Notes under the pieces: model-generated
Told to the model about the DNA's origin: nothing
What the model saw: the letters and a program-made list of their open reading frames with translations, nothing else
Databases searched by the model: none
Position numbers and translations under genes: made by a program
DNA from: Bradyrhizobium iriomotense
GTDB lineage: Bacteria; Pseudomonadota; Alphaproteobacteria; Rhizobiales; Xanthobacteraceae
Length of the DNA stretch: 64,000 nt
Direction of reading: 5' to 3'
Assembly (NCBI RefSeq): GCF_030160715.1
Contig: NZ_BSOW01000040.1
Coordinates: forward strand, 1 to 64,000
Shown here: positions 45,980 to 55,475 of the stretch, piece after piece
Numbering within the stretch: position 1 is the first letter of the stretch
How the letters are laid out: each line of letters begins with the position of its first letter

Positions 45980-47707
45980 CTAGCGCGCCTTATCGACGAC
46001 GTTTTGAGCGGGAAGCTTTGCGCTGTTCTCGATAGGGCCGACCGGCACTGGCGGCAGCACTTGGGAGAACGCTCGGCTAAGAGCGATCGTACGCAGCAGA
46101 TCGCGGAGGCGATACCCCTGCTCGCCAAAGCGTTGATTGAAGTAAGCCAAATTTGGCGCATCCTCGGCTGTCGCCGGCCCGCCAGTACCGTAGCTGTAGA
46201 GCCTTCGTACTAAGCAGCTCGTCAAAGCGGGGTTATCGTGCAGAGCATAGGCGAAGCCAACCGCGTCGTTGAAGGGTTTGCCGTCAAGCGTACCCGAGAC
46301 ATCGATCTTCGCGCCCTTCTCGGCCTCGCGGTATTCGCCGGCGCCGTCGAAATTCTCGAGCGCAAGGCCAATCGGATCGGTGATCTTGTGGCAGCCGGCG
46401 CAAACCGGATTCTTGCGGTGGGCCTCCAAGCGGTCACGCGCGGTCTTCAGACTGGGGTCCGGATTCTCGATCGCGGAGAAATCGACATTGGGTGGTGGCG
46501 GCGGGACCTTCTGACACAACAATATCTCGCGCACCGCCTTGCCACGCAAAGTTGGCGAACTGCGGACGGGATGAGCGTGCACGGCCAGGAAACTTATATG
46601 CGTCACGATGCCGACGCGGCCGGAGGCTCCGGGAAATTCGTAGCGGCCCCAGCCTTGCGCCGCCTCTGTTCCGTAAAGGGCGGCAAGCGAGGGCGAGATG
46701 AAGGTTTCGCGCGTCGTGTAGAGATCGCGATAATCCCGGTTCTCGGTGATCAGGTGATTGATGATCGTGCGTAGCGTCTGTTCGCGCGCATCGGCTATCG
46801 AGGCGGCGGTGACGGCAGGAAAGATCTTCGGATCCTTGGCCAACCCGTCGAGGCGATTAAACTCCATCATGTCACCGAAGAAGGCGCGCATGCCCACCTC
46901 GAGGCGTGGGCTGGCCAGCATCATGTCGACGACGCGCGCTCGGCCCTTGGCGCTCTGGATCTCCCCGCTATCGGCCGCTTTCAGCAATGCTTCGTCAGGC
47001 GCAGCATTCCACAGAAAGAAGCTCATGCGTTGCGCGAGCGAATAGGCATCTAGGCGCAGTTGACCCTGGTTCTGCGGATCGGGCTCGTAAGTGTCGGTAA
47101 CAAAGAGGAGTTCCGGGCTGAGCAGCACACCCTCGAGTGCGACAGCGAGTCCGGGATAAAATCCTTGGAGTTTTGCCGCACCAACATTGGCGTCCTCGAC
47201 GACCTGCGCAAGCTTGGCCGCCGACAGGGGTCTGCGATAGAGCAAGCGACCAATTCTCGAGAGGAATGTGGCCGCGCATTCGGGATCAGCAGCCATCTCA
47301 TCTTTCGGTTTGCAGGGGATGAAGAAATTGCGGTGTTTGGCATCGACGACCTCAGCCGAAACCTGAACTGCAACGCGCTGGAATTGCTCGATTTGGGTGT
47401 CCGTCACGCCCACGCTCGCCGCAGCGTTCGCGAGCAGACCCTCGGTGCGCCGCATTGGCGCAATGCGCGCCTCCACACTCAGATCGGGGCCGAAAATATA
47501 GCGAAGCGAATTGACGTACTGGTCCCGCGTGATTAGACGCATTCGTTGCGGGGCGCCTCGCAAATCCACCGGTGCCGCAGCATGCGCCGTCGCCTTACCA
47601 TCTTCCTCGGTCGGGCCATAACAACCCGCAAGCGCCAGGGCTGCGATCACGCCAAGCGCAATCACCGCCACGCGAGTCGAGGTGGCCAGACAGGCGATCC
47701 GATGCAT
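45980..47707 (-). CDS. DUF1592/DUF1588-type lipoprotein (PSCyt-related)
   Basis: This protein of about 575 residues starts at ATG 47707 with GAGG upstream, chosen over 47800 because it gives a lipoprotein signal (VIALGVIAALALAGC). Domains in order: DUF1587-like start (RLITRDQYVNSLRYIFG), DUF1595-like and DUF1592 (SLAQRMSFFLWNAAPDEALL, FFGDMMEF), DUF1588 (HISFLAVHAHPVRSSPTLRG, with NPVCAGCHKITDPIGLALEN) and a DUF1585-like end (SCLVRRLYSYGTGGPATAED). The CAGCH motif may bind heme. Such proteins occur as pairs with DUF1552, first noted in planctomycetes and myxobacteria. It is the first gene of the redox operon. Confidence 0.85.
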   Translation of the reverse strand: MHRIACLATSTRVAVIALGVIAALALAGCYGPTEEDGKATAHAAAPVDLRGAPQRMRLITRDQYVNSLRYIFGPDLSVEARIAPMRRTEGLLANAAASVGVTDTQIEQFQRVAVQVSAEVVDAKHRNFFIPCKPKDEMAADPECAATFLSRIGRLLYRRPLSAAKLAQVVEDANVGAAKLQGFYPGLAVALEGVLLSPELLFVTDTYEPDPQNQGQLRLDAYSLAQRMSFFLWNAAPDEALLKAADSGEIQSAKGRARVVDMMLASPRLEVGMRAFFGDMMEFNRLDGLAKDPKIFPAVTAASIADAREQTLRTIINHLITENRDYRDLYTTRETFISPSLAALYGTEAAQGWGRYEFPGASGRVGIVTHISFLAVHAHPVRSSPTLRGKAVREILLCQKVPPPPPNVDFSAIENPDPSLKTARDRLEAHRKNPVCAGCHKITDPIGLALENFDGAGEYREAEKGAKIDVSGTLDGKPFNDAVGFAYALHDNPALTSCLVRRLYSYGTGGPATAEDAPNLAYFNQRFGEQGYRLRDLLRTIALSRAFSQVLPPVPVGPIENSAKLPAQNVVDKAR

Positions 47708-47800
47708 GCGCCTCGTCGGAGTGCCGCTCAATAGCTCTGCGTGGAGATGTGCAAGCGGGGGCGCTCCTCTGGTTCGTTGGTCAAATTTCCAAAGAGGCAT

Positions 47801-48231
47801 TCAACCAGATTCCCGATTTCGAGGCGTTGCCGCATCAGTTGCGCCTGTCTTCGAAACGCAATAGCTTCTAGACTTATATAATGAAGTAGTCGGATTGCAT
47901 GACAGTTTCATGACCTCTGGAGCCGTTAACTCGGCTAGCGCTGCAGTTTCCATCACGCTCTCACTTGCCGCATACCGTATTGTGGACAAAGTGAGCCGGG
48001 CCGCATCTTGGGTGACGGTCGTCATTATCCCCCAGATGATCCGGGCCAACTTGTGAGCAAGCAGCGAATGCGTGCTTCGAAATGTCAAACCCAATTCGCG
48101 CGAGGTCGGTTAGTGCTGGACGTTCTGTACATTGCCGGTTCGTGCGATTCCAGCCTGCCGGCCATCTTCGCCTCGGTTTCCATTCCCTCCAGATCCCAAT
48201 GCGTTATTCCGTGAACCGGCTCGGCTTATGC
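47801..48231. other. Intergenic region between divergent transcription units
   Basis: It separates the reverse-strand redox operon from the forward membrane-protein gene and is AT-richer around 47870-47900 (CTTATATAATG), where promoters would be expected. A reverse frame at 47801-48094 is arginine-poor but lacks a ribosome site and a known family. Confidence 0.35.
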
Positions 48232-50155
48232 CCATTCCGCTCCGAGGTAACGCGCTCTACCAGTTTTGACAGGAGATTGCGGGAGCCTAGGTAAGTTAGA
48301 AGCTCCTCGAGGCTGATCTCCAGTCGGGGCTCGTCTAGGAGGTTGGAAGGGGCTTATGGCAAGCGGCAACTACGGAAGGGCGCTGTCAGTCTTGCTCGAT
48401 CGGACTTTGCTAGCTTTGTCCGCGGTAACCACGGCGATCCTTTTCGCTTGGCTGCTATATTACAGCAGTTACGGTCTTGATCTGTCCGACGAAGGTTTCT
48501 ATCTCAACTTCATCGCGAACCCATTCCCTTACGCGGTCAATCTTACAGTCACGCTGTTCGGCTTCATCTGTTACTGGCCATATCAGTGGGCGGGTGGCGA
48601 TATCACAGCGCTTCGTATGGCGAACGTCACGCTTACAATGGCGCTCGGCTGGATTCTTAGCTTCCTGGTGATCCGGCGGTTTTGGACAGTGGACTGGCTG
48701 TGTGCGGCGGTGCTATCGGCAGGGATCGGCAGCTTGGCATTAGTCGCCTTTCACCTCTGGCTGATCACGCCTAGCTACTACACGCTGACATTTCAATCGC
48801 TCTTGATGGTGATGATCGGCTTGCTGATGGCCGACCGACCAGGGCGCATCGGCCAGGTCTTGGGGTCGATCCTTGTCGGCGTTGGCGGCTGGTGTTGCTT
48901 CATGGCCAAGCCGACTACCGCTGCGGCCATTGCGCTCGTCGTTATGCTCTATGTCGTCGTTTTGCGCCGAAAGTCGCTGCTGCCCATGCTTGGTGCGGCG
49001 TTGATCGCTTTCGCTCTATTGGTGGTTACCGCCTACTTGATCGATGGCGGCGTCGCCGGGCTGGTGACCCGTATGGTCAACAGCGCCGAGATGGAAATCC
49101 TGCTGGGTGCCGGGCACGAGGTGTCTCGCATGTTTCGGATCGATTGGCTCGCCACCAGTCGCTCCCAACTCGCTATCGCTGCGTTGGTGGCGACAGCCCT
49201 TCTGCTCAGTATTTTCATGGGAGCTACGCGCAAGTTGCTCCCATCGCTGGTTCTAGCTGCGGTATTGATCGTAACACTAGCAATTGCGCTGCTGGGGACC
49301 GATCCGATCGGCATCGAGCCCTCGACCCTGTTCCTGGTGCCGACCTTCACATGCCTTGGCGCGATGTTCTATCGTAAGGGATCGGTTCTACGCACCCAAA
49401 CTCCTGCCAGTACCGCTCTGGCGCTAACCTTTTTGGTCCTGCCGCACCTTTCCGCACTCGGCTCAGCTGCCAATTACTGGCGCTTCGGTGCGATGGACGC
49501 CTTGTTCTGGATGCTTGCGGCCGTTGTCTTCCTGAGCCCTCTTGCGCAACACGAACGCAGCGTTGCCGCTCTATTACCCCTGACGGTGGTGGCACAGTTG
49601 CTCACTGCATCGGTGGTCAATGCCGGTCTCCTCAAGCCGCACCGTCAGGTGGAAGATCTGCGCCGCTATACCGCTGTCACGCTCATGCCGGGCGGTGGGA
49701 AATTGGTGCTCTCGCAACCCTTTCACGACTATCTGGCCACAGCCAGGGCTCAGGCCGCTGCAGCCGGCCTTGAAATCGGTACCCCGGTCGTCAATCTCGC
49801 TGGCGGCTCCCCAGGCCTGCTGTATGTGCTCGAGGCACGAGCACTCGGGCTGCCATGGCTGATCGGGAGATACCCCGGCAGTAGCTCGGTCGCCGTGAAA
49901 GCGCTCGGACTTGAGAACTGCGCCAATCTGGCCAAAGCGTGGGTGCTGATCGAACCGGAAGGCCCCCGTCATCTCGACCAAGCCAGTGTCATGGCCTCAT
50001 TTGGAGCCAGGCAGGCGGACTACGTCGCCGCCGCTAGATTCGACCCTCCCGTCTTTGACGACTATTATCCGAATGCTACCAGGCAGTTTCTGCTCAAGCC
50101 CATACGCCCCGCCGCGACGGCGGAACAATCCTGCCGTGAAGCAAGGCGACAACGG
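48232..50155 (+). repeat. Left arm of a 1.9-kb inverted duplication
   Basis: It covers the whole membrane-protein gene and about 120 bases upstream. The inverted copy is at 51130-53060. Landmarks such as CAGGAGATTGCGG and GTTAGAAGCTCCTC before the gene are shared. Confidence 0.85.
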
Positions 50156-50179
50156 TCGGATAATCAGACACGTTACTGA
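48356..50179 (+). CDS. Polytopic membrane protein, GT-C glycosyltransferase-like (copy 1)
   Basis: This 607-residue protein starts at ATG 48356 behind GGAAGGGG. It has about ten to twelve hydrophobic segments in the first 440 residues (for example LALSAVTTAILFAWLLYYSS) and a soluble C-terminal part of about 150 residues (GGGKLVLSQPFHDYLATARA). An acidic LDLSDEGFYLNF follows the first membrane helix, where GT-C-fold enzymes carry the catalytic Asp-Glu loop. This makes a lipid-linked sugar transferase plausible but unproved. It is nearly identical to the inverted copy 2. Confidence 0.8.
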   Translation: MASGNYGRALSVLLDRTLLALSAVTTAILFAWLLYYSSYGLDLSDEGFYLNFIANPFPYAVNLTVTLFGFICYWPYQWAGGDITALRMANVTLTMALGWILSFLVIRRFWTVDWLCAAVLSAGIGSLALVAFHLWLITPSYYTLTFQSLLMVMIGLLMADRPGRIGQVLGSILVGVGGWCCFMAKPTTAAAIALVVMLYVVVLRRKSLLPMLGAALIAFALLVVTAYLIDGGVAGLVTRMVNSAEMEILLGAGHEVSRMFRIDWLATSRSQLAIAALVATALLLSIFMGATRKLLPSLVLAAVLIVTLAIALLGTDPIGIEPSTLFLVPTFTCLGAMFYRKGSVLRTQTPASTALALTFLVLPHLSALGSAANYWRFGAMDALFWMLAAVVFLSPLAQHERSVAALLPLTVVAQLLTASVVNAGLLKPHRQVEDLRRYTAVTLMPGGGKLVLSQPFHDYLATARAQAAAAGLEIGTPVVNLAGGSPGLLYVLEARALGLPWLIGRYPGSSSVAVKALGLENCANLAKAWVLIEPEGPRHLDQASVMASFGARQADYVAAARFDPPVFDDYYPNATRQFLLKPIRPAATAEQSCREARRQRSDNQTRY

Positions 50180-50427
50180 AGCCAAAGCTCCATCACCGGA
50201 ATTGCAGGCTCTTGCAGTGCTGTCTATCAATCAACTGGCGAATAGCATAGTGCGAAAAACCCGCACGCTACGTTCTGAAGGAGCCGGACCTGACGAACGC
50301 CAACGGCGTGGCCTCGCCAGACTCCCCAACCCGGTCAATCGTGAGCGAGATCATCACGAAATGGTCGGCGACATCGAGCGGAATCTACACTGTTCTTGCA
50401 ATATCACCATTCGCCTAGCAACCTATG
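50180..50427. other. Spacer between the left duplication arm and the methyltransferase fragment
   Basis: No gene is seen. It probably marks the edge where the duplicated segment was joined. Confidence 0.4.
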
Positions 50428-50750
50428 CTACTGGGCCCCGAAAGGCAGATTACCTAAAAGCGAATCCATTCTGGTCAGGAATCTGCCAGTGGGCGGGACC
50501 GAAATGATGGCCTGCGTGAAGACTTCAGTGAAGCCGGCGGCAGTGAACATGCGTCGCAACTTCGCCGGCGGCAACAAGACGGCATCCTTATCGATTTCGT
50601 ATGTCTTGGCGACGTACTGCATCAGCGGATTGTAGGGATTGACTTCAAAGACGAGCATGAGTCCACCGGGCACCATAACGCGATACGCCTCGGCAACGAA
50701 GCTTTCCCACTGCGGCGGAAGGACATGGTGCATCACCACCGACTCCGCAG
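50428..50750 (-). pseudogene. 3' part of a SAM-dependent methyltransferase gene
   Basis: The reading VVMHHVLPPQWESFVAEAYR, VMVPGGLMLVFEVNPYNPLM, LRRMFTAAGFTEVF and LGNLPFGAQ matches the C-terminal half of class I methyltransferases. The SAM-binding GxGxG part is missing because an IS66 fragment abuts at about 50755. The open frame continues artificially into the IS66 sequence. Confidence 0.75.
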
Positions 50751-50755
50751 CCCAA

Positions 50756-51078
50756 ATCCAGCATAGAGCGGCAGGTGATCGGCAAATTTGGACACCAGAA
50801 CCTGGGCGACGGTTGCTTCGGTCGGCAGTCCGACCTCGATCAACCGGGTCGGGGCCGGCGCCTGCATGACACCATCCTCGCAAGCACGGCAGGTGTATTT
50901 GGGACGCCGGGTAACGAGGATCCGGAACTGCGCCGAGACCAGGTCCAGCCGCTCGCTTCTATCCTCGCCGATCCGATGTAACTCGCCCTGGCAGCAGGGA
51001 CAGGTCTTGTCTTCGACGTCGACGACGACGTCGATCCGTGGCAGGCGCGCCGGCAAGGCGCCACGGTTGCCCCCGGCC
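50756..51078 (-). mobile_element. IS66-family transposase (TnpC) fragment
   Basis: The reading GALPARLPRIDVVVDVEDKT, CPCCQGELHRIGEDRSERLD, RRPKYTCRACEDGVMQAPAP and VLVSKFADHLPLYAGFG is the zinc-finger and helical N-terminal part of IS66 TnpC. The DDE domain and the TnpA/TnpB genes are absent. It is truncated on both sides and lies between the methyltransferase fragment and copy 2. Confidence 0.85.
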
Positions 51079-51086
51079 CCCGGGGA

Positions 51087-52928
51087 TCACAGCTTTCCCA
51101 GCTGACTCCATTTCCGGCCATCCTGCTGTTGTCGCCTGGCTTCACGGCAGGATTGTTCCGCCATGGCGGAGGGGCGTATGGGCTTGAGCAGAAACTGCCT
51201 GGTAGCATTCGGATAATCCCCGTCAAAGACGGGAGGGGCGAATCTAGCGGCGGCGACGTAGTCCGCCTGCCTGGCTCCAAAGGAGGCCATGACACCGTCT
51301 TGGTCAAGATGATACGGGCCTTCCGGTTCGATTAGCACCCACGCTTTGGCCAAATCGGCGCAGTTCTCAGGTCCGAGCGTTTTTACCGCTACTGCATTAC
51401 TGCCGCGATATCCTCCGATCAGCCATGGCAGCCCAAGCGCGCGCGCCTCGAGCACATACAGCAGGGCTGGCGTAACGCCAGCGAGATCAATGACCGGGGT
51501 ACCGATTTCAAGGCCGGCTGCAGCGGCCTGAGCCCTGGCTGTGGCCAGATAGTCGTGAAAGGGTTGCGAGAGCACCAATTTCCCACCGCCCGGCATGTGC
51601 GTGACAGCGGTATAGCGGCGCAGATCTTTTACCTGACCGTACGGTTTGAGCAGACTGGTATTGACCACTGATGCAGCGAGCAACTGTGCCACCACCGTCA
51701 GGGGTAATAGAGCGACGACGCTGCGTTCGTGTTGCACAAGAGGGCTCAGGAAGGCAACGGCCGCAAGCATCCAGAACAAGGTGTCTTTCGCACCGATGCG
51801 CCAGTAATTGGCTGCGGTGCCCAGTGCGGAAACGTGCGGCAGGACCAAAAAGGTTAGCGCCAGAACGATGCTAGCGGAAGCCTGGGTGCGCAGAACCGAT
51901 CCCTTACGATAGAACATCGCGCCAAGGCATGTGAAGGCTGGCACCAGGAACAGGGTCGAGGGCTCGATGCCGATCGGATCGGTCCCCAGCAGTGCAATTG
52001 CTAGTGTTACGATCAACACCGCAGCGAGAGCCAGCGATAGCAGCAACCGGTTCGTAGCCCCCATGAAAATGCTGAGCAAAATGGCTATCGCCATTAACAC
52101 AGCAATAGCGAGTTGCGAGCGACTGGTGGCGAGTGAATCAATCCGAAGAATGCGAGACACATTGTGCCCGGAACCCAGCAGCGTCATCCCCTCAGCGCTC
52201 TTGACCATGCGGGTTACCAGCCCGGTCATGCTGCCGTCGATCAAGTAGGCGGTAACCATCAATAAAACGAAAGCGATCAACGCCGCACCAAGCATGGGCA
52301 GCAGCGACTTTCGGCGCAAAACGACGACATAGAGCATAACGACGAGCGCAATGGCCGCAGCGGTAGTCGGCTTGGCCATGAAGCAACACCAGCCGCCAAC
52401 GCCGACAAGGATCGACCCCAAGACCTGGCCGATGCGCCCTGGTCGGTCGGCCATCAGCAAGCCGATCATCACCATCAAGAGCGATTGAAATGTCAGCGTG
52501 TAGTAGCTAGGCGTGACGCCCCAGCCACGATAGTCGCATAGTGTCAGGCTGCCTATTCCTGCCGATAGCACCGCCGCACACAGCCAATCCACTGTCCAAA
52601 ACCGTCGGATCACCAGGAAACTGAGAATCCAGCCCTGCGCCATAGTAAGCGTGAAGCTCGCCATGCGAAGCACTGCGATGTCGCCACCCGCCCACTGATA
52701 TGGCCAGTGATAGACGAAGCCGAAAAGGGTTGGTGGAATGTTGACTGCATAGAGGAATGGGTTCGCGATGAAGTTGAGGTAGTGACCTTCGTCGGCGAGC
52801 ATGAGACCGTAAGTGCTGTAGTACAGTACCCAAGCGAAAAGGATCGCTGTGGTTACGGCCGAAAGAGCCGACAAAGTCCGATCCAGCAGGACTGACGTTC
52901 CGTTGGGAAAGTGGTCGTCTCTTGCCAT
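51087..52928 (-). CDS. Polytopic membrane protein, GT-C glycosyltransferase-like (copy 2)
   Basis: This 613-residue protein starts at ATG 52928 (MARDDHFPNGTSVLLDRTLS), matching the start of copy 1 and preceded by AAGGGG; the longer frame to 53015 is not used. Topology and sequence follow copy 1 throughout, with scattered substitutions. The last residues (RKWSQLGKL) come from adjacent IS66 sequence, so the natural C-terminus was altered by the rearrangement. Confidence 0.8.
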   Translation of the reverse strand: MARDDHFPNGTSVLLDRTLSALSAVTTAILFAWVLYYSTYGLMLADEGHYLNFIANPFLYAVNIPPTLFGFVYHWPYQWAGGDIAVLRMASFTLTMAQGWILSFLVIRRFWTVDWLCAAVLSAGIGSLTLCDYRGWGVTPSYYTLTFQSLLMVMIGLLMADRPGRIGQVLGSILVGVGGWCCFMAKPTTAAAIALVVMLYVVVLRRKSLLPMLGAALIAFVLLMVTAYLIDGSMTGLVTRMVKSAEGMTLLGSGHNVSRILRIDSLATSRSQLAIAVLMAIAILLSIFMGATNRLLLSLALAAVLIVTLAIALLGTDPIGIEPSTLFLVPAFTCLGAMFYRKGSVLRTQASASIVLALTFLVLPHVSALGTAANYWRIGAKDTLFWMLAAVAFLSPLVQHERSVVALLPLTVVAQLLAASVVNTSLLKPYGQVKDLRRYTAVTHMPGGGKLVLSQPFHDYLATARAQAAAAGLEIGTPVIDLAGVTPALLYVLEARALGLPWLIGGYRGSNAVAVKTLGPENCADLAKAWVLIEPEGPYHLDQDGVMASFGARQADYVAAARFAPPVFDGDYPNATRQFLLKPIRPSAMAEQSCREARRQQQDGRKWSQLGKL

Positions 52929-53060
52929 GAGCCCCTTCCTAGCCGCCTCTAAACGAGGCCCATTCCAATGGAAATTCAGCCTTGAGGAGCTTCTAACTGA
53001 CCAGAGCTTCCGCAATCTCCTGCCAAAACTGGTAGAATCTATCCCTATCGGACCGGCATG
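51130..53060 (-). repeat. Right arm of the 1.9-kb inverted duplication
   Basis: This is the inverted, slightly diverged copy of 48232-50155. Homology covers the gene and its upstream region (ATTCTACCAGTTTTGGCAGG in reverse reading). Confidence 0.85.
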
Positions 53061-53293
53061 AACGTGAAGCCAAGGGGATTCACGAAAAGCAGATCAGGCG
53101 GTCGAGCGGAGAGCAACAGCCGGCTCGAAGCCGGCAGACGTGTGCCGCAAACGCGGCATCAGCAGCGCACCTTGGTACAGGGAGCTGGGTGTCTGACGCC
53201 ACCCGATCGAAGAAGAAGTTGCTGGCGGAGGCGATACTCGGCAACGCCATGCTCATTGTTCTATCTTTCTGTCTTCATTCAAAGCTTCCTACT

Positions 53294-54388
53294 CTATCGG
53301 CCGGGATTACACTGCTGGTTCAGGAGCTGCACCATCATCACTTCCAAGTATTCAAGCTGCTTGCACAACTCCGCAACGTGCAATGCGCTTTTCTCCGCGC
53401 CCTCGCGCCCGATAAAGAAGAAATGACCGCCCTCCACATACCGACAGAGTCGGCTCGGAAGTTGCAAGGCTAACTCTCGCAACTCATTCCAGGCGCCAGC
53501 CTGCGAGGAAATCGAGTTCGCAGCAGAATACTCGCAGAATAGCTTCTGGCTGTTCAGGAAACCCCACGTCGCCTGATCCGTAAGGGCGTGCCGCGCGTCG
53601 CTTGTGCGCGTAGGCGCGATCACGCCCGTGAAGGGATATTCCGGGTAGGCAAAAGTTCCCAGGTCGGCGATTGTATCGAGCAGGGAATTGCGTTCAAGAT
53701 CAGCTCGTTGATTGGGTTCACCTCGCAACCGGATCGGAGTGTTCACAATGTAGTGCGCCTTGTATGCGGCAGCGCTGATGATCTCCGTCTCCCTCCAATT
53801 GATGTCACGGAGAAAGGATTCGTTACGGGCGGTAAGGCCTGTGTCATCACTCCCCGTCCTCCAGAATCCTTCCGCCGTAAACGGCTCTCCTTCCGGTTCA
53901 GCGCGAACCATACCGGGCATTGGAGGGGTCGCCGCGAGTGCGATGAACCCCGGCATCTTGAGACCCAAGCGACGCGCTGCGACGTTGAACGCCCGACAGG
54001 CTCGGCCGGCCATGCTCCATCCGATCGGCGTGATCGAACCGTACAGACCTCGTCCTTTCATAATTTCGGCTGTCATTAACGCGGCGGCGTTTCCCCAATC
54101 CGTCACCGTCAGGTCTGGCAGATGACGGCGAAAAGCACGATGGTCCGACGGATACGAAAGGGCAATAAAACCCAGGCCACTTTTCTCGAGCCAATAGTCA
54201 AGAAAGTCCTCCGCTCGGCTGTCCGGGTGACCGTAGAACACTCTTGCCATATGACCGCCGCCAGGAAGCGCAACGATCGTAGGCGATCCCGGCAAGCCCG
54301 CCCGGACATATGCGATCGCAGGAACGCCGGAGGCTTCTACCAGAAACTCCGACGGCAGGAGGCCGTCCTGTATTGGACCTGTGTTCAT
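53294..54388 (-). CDS. Alpha/beta hydrolase of the uptake locus
   Basis: This 364-residue protein starts at ATG 54388. The fold is shown by an oxyanion-type loop (IVALPGGGHMARVFYG), the nucleophile elbow GWSMAGRA and a late histidine region (YVEGGHFFFIGREG). No signal peptide is seen, so it should act in the cytoplasm. It is the last gene of the receptor-TonB-deacylase series, 38 bases after the M14-type gene. A role in cleaving an ester or amide of the imported compound is inferred from context. Confidence 0.8.
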   Translation of the reverse strand: MNTGPIQDGLLPSEFLVEASGVPAIAYVRAGLPGSPTIVALPGGGHMARVFYGHPDSRAEDFLDYWLEKSGLGFIALSYPSDHRAFRRHLPDLTVTDWGNAAALMTAEIMKGRGLYGSITPIGWSMAGRACRAFNVAARRLGLKMPGFIALAATPPMPGMVRAEPEGEPFTAEGFWRTGSDDTGLTARNESFLRDINWRETEIISAAAYKAHYIVNTPIRLRGEPNQRADLERNSLLDTIADLGTFAYPEYPFTGVIAPTRTSDARHALTDQATWGFLNSQKLFCEYSAANSISSQAGAWNELRELALQLPSRLCRYVEGGHFFFIGREGAEKSALHVAELCKQLEYLEVMMVQLLNQQCNPGR

Positions 54389-54426
54389 TGAGTTGCTTCG
54401 TATACCGAGCGGGCCGGCGCGTTAGG

Positions 54427-55443
54427 TCAATTTGTTGTCGGTTCAACATGGTCTTCAGCAAAGACCATCAGCCCGTCGCCTCTGCGCGCAAGCCCCTGCG
54501 CACGCCGACAGATGAGAGTGCCTGCGACGCTCGAGTGGACGGTGAATGGTTCGCGCCAAGGTATTTCCGGCGTAAGGATTTGCCCGACCGGTTGACCTGG
54601 CGAAACCCGTGCGCCCAGCTCGATGAACGGCTCGAACACACCTGCGCTCTCGGCGTAGACGTAGTAACTGGTGTGCGGTCCAGGTCGCCTGAGGATCTTC
54701 ATCGGACTTGGCGGCGGCAAATTTGCAATGGCGGCGGGATCGAGAGCTCCGAGATGAGTGAGCACGCGAAGCACACCCGCTTCTCCAAGTGCGACCGCTT
54801 CCGGCGATACGCCGCCCCCGCCTCCAAGCTCGGTCCCAAGGCGCTCGATTCCAGCGCGGCGGCACGATCCGATCGTCCCCACGTCCGTAGTCGGTGGCTC
54901 GGAGAATACGTAACCGAGAGGCGATCCAAAGGCGCGGAGTATACCGAGCAGTCTCGTGCGGACGGTTTCGTCTTCGGTGTCGGTGACGCTGGGAGCAGGC
55001 AAATAGTGGAGCGAACTTCCGCCGGAATGAAGGTCGATGAGAAAATCCGAATTTGGAATCAGCTTTTTCTCGATCAAGTCTGCGATCCGTTCGGTCGGCG
55101 TGCCCCGGGGATTCCCTGGAAAGCTGCGATTCAAATTGCCGTTGTCGAGCGGCGATGTTCTCGTGCCCGCCAATGCCGCCGGCAAATTGATCGCTGGAAG
55201 AAGTATGAGGCGTCCGCGGACGTGATGCAGCTCCAGTTCCCGCGCCAGCTTTGTCAATATAATCTGGCCTTCGAATTCATCGCCATGGTTGCCTGCCATG
55301 AGCAGGATACGTGGCCCGTCTCCATTGCGGAACGCGACGATGGGTATTTGAATTTGCTGGTAAGCAGAATCGTTGGTCGACGAAGCAAGGCTGATGCTTC
55401 CTGTCTGCCTGCCCTCCCGATCGAGGTCTATGTTCAATCTCAT
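54427..55443 (-). CDS. M14-family deacylase (succinylglutamate desuccinylase/aspartoacylase, DoeB-like)
   Basis: This 338-residue protein has the zinc-ligand motif LMAGNHGDEFEGQI (His and Glu) and the later FLIDLHSGG His, typical of the AstE/AspA group. LDNGNLNRSFPGNPRGTPTE matches the substrate-site region of DoeB-like N-acyl-diamino-acid deacetylases. It should hydrolyse an N-acyl amino-acid-type compound in the cytoplasm. The specific substrate is not shown by the sequence. It lies 33 bases downstream of tonB. Confidence 0.85.
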   Translation of the reverse strand: MRLNIDLDREGRQTGSISLASSTNDSAYQQIQIPIVAFRNGDGPRILLMAGNHGDEFEGQIILTKLARELELHHVRGRLILLPAINLPAALAGTRTSPLDNGNLNRSFPGNPRGTPTERIADLIEKKLIPNSDFLIDLHSGGSSLHYLPAPSVTDTEDETVRTRLLGILRAFGSPLGYVFSEPPTTDVGTIGSCRRAGIERLGTELGGGGGVSPEAVALGEAGVLRVLTHLGALDPAAIANLPPPSPMKILRRPGPHTSYYVYAESAGVFEPFIELGARVSPGQPVGQILTPEIPWREPFTVHSSVAGTLICRRAQGLARRGDGLMVFAEDHVEPTTN

Positions 55444-55475
55444 TGCGTCCCTCGCTCAAACATCGTGTGCGACAA

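Noticed and set aside
47801..48094. Reverse-strand 97-codon frame upstream of the redox operon
   Set aside because: No ribosome-binding site, no recognisable family, and it occupies the region where promoters are expected.
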